The translations under genes and the position numbers were made by a program. From Acanthornis magna (taxonomy: Eukaryota; Chordata; Aves; Passeriformes; Acanthizidae), in NCBI GenBank assembly GCA_036785705.1, contig JAWUZG010000084.1, positions 17,373,501 through 17,437,500 on the forward strand: a stretch of DNA of 64,000 nt, given 5' to 3'. How positions within the stretch are numbered: position 1 is the stretch's first letter; each line of letters begins with the position of its first letter. This document shows positions 37,742 through 49,700 of this stretch, piece by piece. A model generated the notes under the pieces. That model was not told the origin of the DNA. It worked only from the letters and a program-made list of their open reading frames with translations, and made no database searches.

Positions 37742-40700
37742 GTGCGGCGTGGCTGCGGCCTGCAAGGCCTCGCTAGGCCTCGGGCTTGCGTAGCGCCGCC
37801 ACGGGGAGTTCCGGGCCGAGACGGGGCGGGCGGGCTGGCCGGGATGCCGTCGGAGGGGCTGCTCGCCTCGCCACACAGCCGGCGAGCCCCCGGGGCTGTG
37901 TTTGGGGTGGGTTTCCGCAGACCCGCGGCGGCGTGGGGCGGGTGCAGATGAGCGTCGCGCCTGCGGATCTGCAAGGACGGCAGCAGCTCCCGTCGCTTTT
38001 GCAGCGTCCGCGTCGTGTCGGCAGCTTTCCTTTAAGTGTGGCGTCGCGGGTATTAACTGGTTCTTAGCTAGAGTCAGGCTGATTTTTCATGGGGGCGGGG
38101 AGGTTTGCCTGGCGAATTCAGGCCTTGAGGTCTTTGACACCGGTGGCCATCCAGATCTCATCCGGCGCACTTGCAGATCCGGAGGGCTTCTGGCAGGCTG
38201 TCTTGAAAAGGCTTGCTGGGGGAAGGTGAAGTGTGTTATGGTTTGAAAGCTGTCTGTAGCCCTTTGGTTTTTTCTTGAGGCAAGAACGTAAGGTCGAGCG
38301 TCACGACTGAAGATTTTTTCTGTAAAATCCTGGCAAGATCTGCCATATGTTTATACCATTACTGCATTATTCAAGAAAAGGGAATGATTTAGTATATTAC
38401 CAATAGAAAATATTACAGTTAGTTAAAACTAGTTTTGGAATTGCGTTGGGCCCTCATTTTCGCAAATGGCCTCCTGAAAAAGCAGCAGATACTTTTTTTT
38501 TTTTTTCTCTTTTGGTCATGTCTGTAATAGGAAAGTAACTTTGCCGTTTATGTATCTAACCATGGATTTTAAACTAGATGCTGCTATACAAGGTCACTTA
38601 GAAAGTTCTTTAAGAGAATAAATAATTTGGTGGTTGGTTGGGGGCAGGGGGGTGTCAAAGTTGTTGTTTTTTTTTTTTAATTTAAGTTCGTTCACTTTGC
38701 TTGTGTAGTTATGCCCTGGTGAAATAAAGGATCCTTGCAGACAGTCCAACATAAGCATCATGCCAGAACCAAAAACAAAGTGCAAATAAAATGTAGGAAC
38801 TATGGGGAGAGGTGCAGAGTAAAATGTGCTGTTACCCTGCCACGTTAGAAATGCATGGTTCACCATCACTTTGATTATTGTGAGCAGCTTTTGTGAGGAA
38901 GGAATGGCCATCTTAGGTGGAGCAAACTCCAACATGGTTAAGAAATGCAACCTGTGACAGGGTAGATGTGTAAGAACCTCCGGGGGTAAGTATAGAATGG
39001 TGATTCCTTAAATACTCTCCCACCTTTGCCCCTCTCCAGCTTTTGGGTTCCCTGAGACAGAAGTGCTGTCTCTGTAATGAGCATAGCTTGTGAGGTTGTT
39101 CTTCAGTAAACTTTCCTGATGCTTTGTTGAACTGAATGTATTTCTGGCATATAAAGGTTCTCTGGTAAAATGTTTCATTATTTCATTAACCTTTGTGAAG
39201 GAATTACCTCTTTGAATTTATCATTTCATAATCTTACTTCATATCTCCAATTTTTGCGTTCTGAGAAGCCATGAGTAATTGTTCCTTGTTCATCAGTTTT
39301 ATCCCACTTAGTGCTTTATTATCTCTTAACAACCTTCTGAACGTGATCTCTTAGTGCAAAAAGTCATGGTCACCCTGTCTCAAAAAAAGAAACATTGAAC
39401 ATGGGCCTGGGCACTACCAGAAGTATGATATCAAAAGAAGTAGTTTAAAAGACTGGAAGTATTGAGCTTCTAAAAGAGTGTTTTGGTTGAGAAAGAGGCT
39501 CAGGCATGAGGTGCCCACTTCATGAGTGGAATGAAAGTGAGAAGTTGAAAAAAACTGTTAGGAAGCAGGCTGAAAATAAAGAGGAAGACGACCATTTCTT
39601 CATAACACATTGCAAAACTTGTCGCATGGCACTGCAGGGTGTGGATTGATTCAAGAACTACCCTAGAGAAGTTAATGGATGATTGGTCAGTTAACAGTTA
39701 CTGAAAACAAAGGTCTGGACACTGTGTCCAGCCTAGGACATTCCTTTGTTACAGAGGAGAACAAAATGCACAAAACTGAAGGATCACACTACTTCTGTAG
39801 TTGCCTGTGGTATTTCTAGGGCATTCTATGCTGCCAGGTACATGTAAAACAAACACCTGCCTGAACTGTATTTTGCCTAAGTGGTGGGAGTGGTTAGCAT
39901 GCAGGAACACAAATGCAGGGAACTCAGGCTACTCTGTTCCGTTGCTGTATGAATGCTTTTTCCTATGTATTAAGTTTTATGTTATGTGTTCTGCAAAAGA
40001 AGTTCTTAATGCGCAGCCTGGGAACCTGTGTCTACAGTGTTGTGTGTTTTCCTTGCTCATTTGGGCTGGCTCATTCCTGCTTTTGCTGCTGAGGGCACTG
40101 CATTGGCCCAGCTACAGAGTAAACTGGAGGGTGATGTGGTTCAGCGAAAAGGCAACTGATCCTTTCATTGGTTATTTTTCATCCAGATCTATGTCCCACT
40201 CCAGATTCTGGCAACACAGCTATCAACAAGCTGTAGGGAGTGCTTCAGGAGCAGTGGCACTAAATTTTAAAATGCAGCTTGCTTCAGAGGGCATTAATGC
40301 AGTGCACTGCTTTGTAAATTAGTATCTGTATTCACTGTGGGAGAACTTCCGTGTGGAGTAGGGGTGATGATTCATGTGGCTCTGGGAAATTTAATGTAAA
40401 TAAAACAAAGAAAGTGTCCTGTGCTGTCATTGTTGCGGTTCGGAGTAGTATAAGCTGTCTAAAGCATTCTTTTTCACAACCATGAGGAAAATTAATCTAA
40501 GAAGGTCCTCATTTCCTCTAGTATCCTAATAATGCTGACTTCTACACACTTCTAACACATATGTAACCACAACAAACACTTCAGTTATTCTAGTTTCAGT
40601 CCTGCAGGCACAAAATCAGAAGCACCTGTGTGGTTCTAGTTGGAGCAGCTAGAGAATACTCTACTGATGCTGAAGTGTTTATTTCTATATTTCAGCTGGA

Positions 40701-43700
40701 GGTTTCTGGGATTTTTTTTAGAATCTAGTATTCCTTAACAGTTCTTCCGAGCACTCTGTTTCATCTTAGATAAAGTTAACTACCTGCATAGATACCAGAG
40801 ATGCTTTATCACCATGTATGCTAACAAGAATTCATGGTCCATTGCAGTGGCACAGTTATTGTGAAAGGTAGTCTCTACCTTAGAGGTAATACACAAGCAT
40901 ACAAAAGGCAGAAACTGCTTGAGAAACTGGCCAAGTTCAGTGACAGTGATAATACGTTTCCTGGCACTAATCTAATCACAAACAGTGTGCAAGAGCTCTT
41001 ACCCTTAGGGCCAGCAGTTGGAGTTCAAGTACACTTGAACAGACAGGAGCCAGAATAACAGTAAAAGGCAGGCAACAGAGGCAAATACTACTAAACTGGC
41101 ACGGTTATATCAGTCTAAGAGAAAAATGTATTTCTTTGTAATAATACAGTTCACTTAAAGAGTTGAAGAGAATGGGAGAAAAAAAGTCACTCCTTGTTTT
41201 GAGAATAACCCAGGACTTTTCCATTTATGTATTCTGGTTTTTTCTTTCAGCATAAGGATGCTTACCAGGTGATCTTGGATGGAGTAAAAGGAGGTGCCAA
41301 GGAGAAAAGACTTGCAGCCCAATTCATTCCTAAGTTCTTCAAGCATTTTCCTGAGCTAGCTGACTCAGCTATCAATGCGCAGTTGGACCTCTGTGAGGAT
41401 GAAGATGTTTCTGTAAGAATAAGATACTTTGAATTTATATTTGCTATTATTTTCTCTTTTTGTTTAATGGGCTACGTCTTTTGAGAGGGGAGGGTTGGTC
41501 TTTGAAAAATACTAATTTAATTGTATTCCTGCAATTAATTCATTGTGTGATGGTTTGGGAACATGTACTAGTTTTCGTTTATCTTTTTCTGCTCCCACCA
41601 TTGATCAAAAGAATAACTCTGTAGAAAGAAACAGTTTATTTGAATAGCATTTACATGTTTTCCTATCAAAAAGCACTTCATGGTAATTGATTGTGATAAA
41701 TCCTGCTGGGAGACAAAATCTTGTTTGCACCTGAGAACCACGGTGATGTTTTTCTCACTGTTATTCTCAAAGAAGTCTTGAGATGCTTCATGCTGCTTCT
41801 GTGGTATTGGTAGAAGCTGTACCTTTGAAACATCTTTGTTTATTAGGTCTTAAGTGATTTGGACAGATTATTCACGGATTTTTTTCAGTGCTGAGAACAA
41901 ACCCTAGAGTTTATCCCTGCCATATGCACAACTCTAGAACTATCCTTCCTGCTAGCAAGTAAAACTCCACAGTAACACACATTCCAGCCTTTATTTTGTT
42001 GATCATATGAAAGATTTTTTGAACAGATGTGCTATTTGAATTTGATTTTTCTCCAGTGCTGCCTAGACCTAAGAAAAGTAAATTATTTTCTTCATAAATA
42101 TGTCAAAATAGGGGGATTTGAGTTGTTACATAATTGCTGAAATTTTTAATTTTTTTTTATTTCTATGATATTGACAATTTTGACAGATCCGGCGACAAGC
42201 AATCAAGGAATTGCCTCAGTTTGCCACTGGAGATAATCTTCCTCGGGTAGCAGACATACTGACCCAGCTTCTACAGTCAGGTAGGAGACATATCCTAGCT
42301 GATCTCCTCATGGCACACCTAGATATATATACAATTTTGGTTCTCTGAAACGTTTTCCATTGGTTCATCATTTATCCCAGTGCTGTTCATGTCCTTCTTC
42401 TGTTCTTTTTGGCTTGCTTTATATTTGCTATACAGTTAGGTTACTGCTTCTGCTGAAAGGTCACTAATTACTCTAATCTAAACTGAAAATATTTCTTTTA
42501 AATAAATCAATTTTTTTTCATTCAAGTTCTCTGAAAGCATCTGTAGAAAAAGGCAAGGGCAGGGGGCGGGGAACCTTCCGGTTATGGACTGCAGCAAACT
42601 GCTTTCTGAAAAAGAGTTAGTGAATTTCTGATCCACGTTCCAGAACCTGAAAAAGCCTGAGGGTATTTTGTTCCATAGAGTGCATTTTTGGTGCAAAATA
42701 AATATTTTGGGGGATGACTTCAGAATTTAATATACATTTCATCTCAGTAAGTTATAGAGTGCTAAGTATTATTAGGTGTTCAAACTTCTATTAAAACTGC
42801 ATGGTTAAGTCCCTGGGTTTCTCAGAAGACAGGTTTTGGTTTGGGTTTTTCGGGACTTATGCATTTCTCCATTTAGTTCAAGAGAGAAATCGTTCCTGTC
42901 ACCTAGAAATACTGTAGATTAATTAAGAGTTTAAAAATAAGTAACTATGTGTTTTACATTAATTTAGTGAAGGTCAGCTTCTTTATTCAGCTGTTTCTTA
43001 AAATAACTAAATACATTGATTAATAACTTTTCTTCACATTTTCAGTCCTATCAAGTTTGTAAGGTTTAAGTTTCAGCAGGGAGACTAAAGTGACAAGTAG
43101 CTTTTTATTTTGTTTCCAACTTCCGTAATCATAGCTTTGAACTTCCTCAGTCTAGTGTTTTTTAAAAACACAGGTTATGTCATTTATCACTAAATTCTGA
43201 GGACAGAATACTTCTTGTGCTGTATTAGCAATCTTTGTTTTTCTGCTCTTACCTTAGCATTTCAAGGGTATGCATATCAATTTTTTTTCTCTCTCCAGAT
43301 GATTCTGCAGAATTCAATTTGGTGAACAATGCCTTGCTCAGTATATTTAAGATGGACGCTAAAGGTAAAGGACATGTTTTTCTATACATGGTTTTTATTA
43401 ATACTTCCCAGTCTGTAGTAGGATGAGGACTCAATTTTGTGTCTTAGTACAGTGCGAAAGTGAGACACACACTAATTGTTTGGTTTTGCAAACAATAGTG
43501 AACTTAATAATTCTGGATCTGAATTATGCAGACTAATAAAAGAGTGTGGATTTTTATGTCAAGATACATGAAAATTGTATTTTTTCTTAAAGGTTGGTAT
43601 AGTGGTTCTTTTGAAATGTGTTGTGGAATCTTAAAAGAGGAAACTTCCTCTTTCTGCATAAAAGGTCCAGGTCATAACTTCTACAATAATTTGCATTACC

Positions 43701-46700
43701 TGTTTTATTCTCCATTCAGGAACTTTGGGAGGTTTATTCAGTCAAATTCTTCAGGGAGAGGATATTGTGAGAGAGAGAGCCATTAAGTTCCTTTCTACAA
43801 AACTGAAAACCTTACCTGAGGAAGTGATGACAAAGGAGGTGGAAGAGTTCATATTGACTGAATCAAAGAAGGTGAGTGTCTGATTTCAGTACAAGCTCAA
43901 GTATTGTTAAACCATCCCTTACCTATCATTGGTGTTGCTTTGGAGGTCTGTTTGAGCATTGCACAAATGCAGTCTTGTACTTACCTATTCTAATACATTC
44001 CAAAGTTTGCAGCGTTTTTTGTGGTAATGTTAAAATCCTGGCTCTTCTAATTTTTTAAGAGCAACTTTGATTAGAATCACAGAATCATTCACATTGGAAA
44101 GGGTCTTTGAGAAATTGATCAGCTCAGTGAATCATGCTCAGCTGAATTCTGATCAGACTTCGTGGTGCTTTTTTCCAGTCGGGTTTTGAAAACCTCCAGG
44201 GGAGGAGAGTTCCTATACACTCAATGTTTAATTGTCCTCAACAGATTTTTTTTTGCCTCTATCCAGTTGCAACCTCCCATTTTAGTTTTGTGTCGTTTCA
44301 TTATCACCATGTCCACCTGGTCAAAGAACCTGGCTGCTGTGCTTAGTGATTTGCTCTGAAGTGTTGGAAGATTAGTGTTAGTTTGCCACACCCACATACA
44401 GCTCTCTTCCTTTGGGCTGGAAAAACCGGATTGCTTTAGGTTCTCCTCACAGGTCATGTGCTCTAGACACAGATCACCTTGTTGATTGGCCTTCCTAAAG
44501 TTTATCAACCCCTTCCTCATATAAGAGGGTCCAACACTAGGTGCAGTATTCTGGATTTGGTCTGATGAGGGCACAGCGAAGGACAGTCTATCTCTTGGCT
44601 TGCCTAAGTCTGTGCTCTTGTCACAGCCCAGAACACTGTTCATCACCCAAGGAATGCTGTTGTCACTTGTGTTTAGCCTGCTGTCCCCCAGAACCCTCAG
44701 ACTTCTCAGCAGAGCAGTTCCCCAGCCACTCAGTCCTCTGCATATGCTGATGCAGGGAAGTTGGTTCTTCCCAGGTGCAGGACTTTTCATTTGTCTTTGT
44801 GGAATTTTATAAAATTTCTCTGCATTCCCTTACCTGAAAAAGGTGCACAAAGTTTTAAAACAACCAGTAATGAGTAGATACTTTTCAGTTTAACATTTAG
44901 TTCACTTTAACAGTAGTTTAACATTTATTCTGCCTGAAGCATTTGATTTTTGTTAGATAGAAATTTGTTCTTAAGTTTAGAGTTTAAAAAAATGTTTTCT
45001 ACGCACAACTTGATGACAGTTGCTTTTATTTGTAGGTACATTCAATTGTACTGAATGTTTTCATGTGTTCCTTCAAACTTGTGTTTTTAAATAAGTAAAT
45101 GCTAAATTTAAATGATAAATATTTGCTTACTTTAGCTTTTCACAACCAGCAGGTGTGACTTGGAGGTTTGCAAATTACCACCACAGAAATATGGTTTCTG
45201 TTTTTCTGTTTAGGTTCTGGAAGATGTGACAGGCGAGGAATTTGTTCTGTTCATGAAAATATTGTCTGGATTAAAAAGCTTACAGACAGTCAGTGGGAGG
45301 CAACAACTGGTGGAGTTGGTAGCTGAACAAGCTGACCTGGAGCAAACGTTCAATCCATCAGATACGGATTGTGTGGACAGACTTCTGCAGTGCACTCGGC
45401 AGGCAGTGCCACTGTTCTCAGTATGTATTTCTTTGCTTTGCATTAGGAGTATTCAGGAAAGTTAATGGCTGGAGCTTGGTTCTGGTGTTCCCAGCGATTA
45501 TGTTTGGAAGACCACAAATCAATACAACTCTGCCTTCAACTTCTAATGTATCCAAATGTTGGAAAACATCCTTAAAGTCCCCAAATGCAAATATACTTTG
45601 TGTTTTTCTCTTCTCTTTTCAAATGTAAGATGTTACAGTGAATTATGCCAAGATTCTCATATTATTTTGTATGAATTTGAATATTTCAAGTTTAGTGTCA
45701 GGTAATTGCAGCACTTAAAGGCCTATTCTTGGGTCGCGAGCAATCTTTTCATGTTCTGTTGCAGACAGCCTCTGAATTTAGGCTGCCTGCAAGGGAGTCT
45801 GTGGCTTAGGAGTAAGAGAGAACTTTAATAAAGCTTTAATGTATAGCTGTGAAGTAGGCATTTGTAATAGGGGGAGATGGGAGAAAAACATTTAGCTCCT
45901 TCCAACTCAAGAGTAGTATGAATAATGTGTGATGGTTTGTTCGTGGTTTTTTTTCAGAAAAATGTTCATTCCACAAAATTTGTTACTTATTTCTGTGAGC
46001 ATGTTCTGCCAAATCTCAGCTCTTTGACTACTCTAGTGGAGGGTCTTGATATCCAGTTAGAGGTAAGCCAAAGCTAAAATGTCTTTCAAATAGTAAATGT
46101 CTTTATCCTAGATAAAGACAGCTATTTTAAAAATTGTAAGATCTTTCCTTGAGTAGTTTTCATTTCTTGACTTGTAGGAAAAGTAGCTGCACTAGGAAAA
46201 AAGTTTGCTCTATTGAGGCATGACTGAGCATTGCCTTTTAAAGCATGTGTCATCTGTCCCAAGCTTTTGAAGCAAGGTAGAATAAGTAGATTGGTGTAAT
46301 CATTTTTATATTACTCTCAATTTTTTTTAAGCACATAGCATTTACTGAAATGGTGGTTGCATAGTTTGTGTTAATTTAGCCTCCTAAGGGAGTGGCTTAA
46401 TGTCTGTAATTTTGTTTACATTAATCAGTGCTGCAGCTTCAGTAAGATCTCTGTGGCTCTCACTTGAAGGTGAGCTGTGCTGCAGATGTGGGAGATGAAG
46501 TTTTGTTTACTTGTTCACTAATGCTTGTTGGGATTAGACAGACAAACCTGTGTTCTCTTTAAGGACATGAAAAACAAATTAGGCATGTTCTTCCTTGTAA
46601 TCCTTCCTGATGTTTGGGAGGAGTTTAACTGTAATAGCTGAGCTCTACTGTGCCAGCCATAGTGATGTGATAATTGATTTTAGGTTGAATGTTGAGCTTG

Positions 46701-49700
46701 TGTACTTTCAGTTAACACACAAAAACCCAGTTATCTTTATGTGTAGGTTTTGAAGCTTCTTGCTGAAATGAGTTCATTTTGTGGTGATATGGAAAAGCTT
46801 GAATCCAACTTGAAGAAGCTGTTTGATAAATTACTGGTAAGACTAATTCAATATTTATTTATGTAAAACACTTTAAGAAATTAAGATTTCATCAAAACAA
46901 GTTACTTTTATGTATTCATCTCTTTATCCTTTCTCTAGAATGGTTATTTCAGAGATAGCTTTGTTCCCCTGATAGAAGGTCGAACATAATTTTGCAATTT
47001 AAAGCCTTTGTAGATAGAGAGTTGTTACTTGAATAATGTTTTTAATCCAGTATACTCGTGTGTTTCTTTTTTTCAAATTTCATAGCCATGAGAGACTCAT
47101 GTTTATCTCATTAATGCTATATCTGCACTAACAATTTTAAGCAAATTCGGCACTATTTCAGAAGCATTGGTGCAGTACATTGTTGCTTCTTGTGGTAGTA
47201 ATGCCACCATAGTATTTCCTCTGAGTCACAAAAGTGTAGGCAAACCACTTGCCCCAGGACTTCATTCAGTAGTTCATCACATTAGTATAGAGATAGTGGA
47301 TACTTCTCAAATTGTCAGCAGAAATAAACCATCCAGTTCAAACACTGCCAAAGAGCACTCAGTCAGCATAAACATGTCTCATGCATTTGTTTTCCTTTCT
47401 GTTCTTCAGGAGTATATGCCCCTTCCTCCAGACGAAGCAGAAAATGGGGAAAATGCAGGCAATGAAGAGCCCAAGTTGCAGTTCAGTTATGTGGAGTGTT
47501 TATTGTATAGCTTTCATCAGCTGGGTCGCAAGCTTCCAGACTTCCTTACAGCCAAGCTTAATGCAGAGAAGTTGAAAGACTTTAAAATCAGGTAATGATT
47601 TATAGGCAACTGTTAATGTTCTGTGACAAAGTGTTTGTCAGGAATTCTTGGTGGAGCTCCCAAGGGCTCAGTAGTGGGGCCCATCCTGATGAATATTGTG
47701 TCCAGAAAAGGGCAGTGGAGCTGGGGAACAGTCTGGAGCACAAGTCTGATGAGGAATGGCTGAGAGAGTAGGGGGTGTTTGGTCTGGAGAAAAGAAGGCT
47801 CCTGGGGGAGTTCATTGCCCTTACAACTGCCTGACAGGAGGTTGTAGTGAGGTGAGGGTCAGTGTCTTCTGCCATGTCTCAAGTAGAAGGACAAGAGGAA
47901 ATGGCCTTAAGTTGCACCAGGAGAGGGTCAGATTAGATACTAAGAAAAAAAATTCACTGAAAGAGTGGTTGGGCACTGGAATAAATTGCCCAGAGAACTG
48001 GTGGAATCACTGTCTGTGGAAGTGTTCAAGAGGCATCTGGATGTGGCACTTGGGGGTATGGTTTAGGCATGACAGTTGGACTGGATGAACCTGAAGGTCT
48101 CTTCTAACCTTTATGGTTCTGTGACTCTATGAAAGTGTGAAATATTGTTGTCTGGATGCTAAAGAAGCGCAAATCAGATAGATGGAAGACTTACTTTGAG
48201 CATCTTTCCTTAAGGGGAAGAAACAAGATTACGGCTTCCCTTTGCTTATGCTTTTATTTCTACAGAACTATGTAAATTTTACTAAGGGATTGTTTTTAAA
48301 TGTTTTAGGCTACAGTATTTTGCCCGAGGGTTGCAAGTGTATATTCGGCAGCTTCGTCTGGCTCTTCAAGGAAAAACAGGAGAAGCTTTGAAAACAGAGG
48401 AGGTAGGAATTGTTCGGGACTTCTGATTTTTCTAACTGAGCCTACTGAAGGAACCATTGGCACATATTAATAGGCTGCAGTCAGTTTTAAGTATGCAAAT
48501 AGATTAAAGGCATAATACTGCTAACATTATTGCAAGTGCACATTATCTGATGCTGCATTTTGCAAGTGAAGATGATCTAGTTTCGACTGTTAGCTGCTCT
48601 CTGCAGACACGCGTATTTGGTTTAATCATGCTCTGTGCTTTGTTTTGAAGGGGAGATTTTCATATGTTGAGTAAGAAAAAAACAGTGGGAACTACCCTGG
48701 AAAATTAAAAGCAACTAGTTAGTGTAAAACTACAAGAAGTTTAAAAGCAGCTGTGATGAAAACTCAGAGGAGTACACACCTTTCACTATCACTATTGCTA
48801 TAGCAATTCACTGGGAAGAGCAGTCAGTTTAATGGTATGACTTTGTCAAATGCAGTTGGCATAAAGCTACTAGATGCTCAGTGGTGTCTGTTTTTCTTAC
48901 AGAACAAGATTAAAGTGGTTGCCTTGAAAATAACCAATAACATTAATGTTTTAATCAAGGTAAGTCCTCACATTATGGAGGAGTAAATTCCCATAGCAGA
49001 GTAACCTATGCAGAAGAAAGGAATAGATTTGAACCAAGTTGTAATGTATTGTGTATTGTGTTAGTTGGTGTTAGCCAGCTCAGAGTTTGTGCTGCTTTAC
49101 TGTTTCTGAAGAGAGGTGGATCTTGCTGATCCTGCAAGCAGCTTAGCTTTTGCTGCTACTGCTCTTGGGATAGGGGTGTGAACACCCTTTTTTGCAGCAC
49201 TAGTTGCCCTCAGGAACAGACCTCTTTGTTTTAGGGGTCTCTGGATTTCCTTGTCATTTCTCTTTCCTTCAGTGTCAGTTAGAAGTAAGGAATAGTTCAA
49301 AGAGGTACAAGGAGATGCAGAGGAGGGAGGAGGCAAAGCAATCTCCTATACAGAACCTGTTTCTCCAAAAAGTCTAAAAGAGACGGGCTGCAAGAAAGAG
49401 ACTTTCATCTGGAGCCCGTGAAACCATTCTGATTTCTTCTAACCCCCTTTTTCTCACTTTCTTCACTCTCACCACAATAAACCAAAAACTTAACCCACCA
49501 TGTTGAGAAGCCGATCTTGTACCATCATAGGGATATTAGATGTCTCCCTGCAGGAGCCACTGTAGTTCATTGTAAGATGCTTGATGTGCACAGGGAAGGA
49601 GAGAAAGCCTGTGCTTTCTCTGTAGACACCCCATTCCTTGAAACATTCAAGGCTGGATTGGATGGGGGTTTGAGCAGCTTGATCCAGGGGAACATGTCCC

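Larger units (their letters stand above)
37375..38010 (+). promoter_or_regulatory. API5: API5 CpG-island promoter
   Basis: GC- and CpG-dense island spanning the API5 start codon and the first intron start. It contains a GC box (GTCCCGCCCG, about 37452) and a perfect E2F-type word TTTGGCGC at 37471-37478. No TATA box is evident, as usual for a housekeeping promoter. The transcription start cannot be placed exactly but should lie between about 37,480 and 37,660. Confidence 0.8.

Noticed and set aside
38594..38950. 118-codon minus-strand frame in API5 intron 1
   Set aside because: Crosses poly(T)/poly(A) runs and shows no family likeness.
44221..44790. 189-codon minus-strand frame in API5 intron 5 as a nested gene
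   Set aside because: Lies wholly in an antisense CR1-like fragment and has no independent support.
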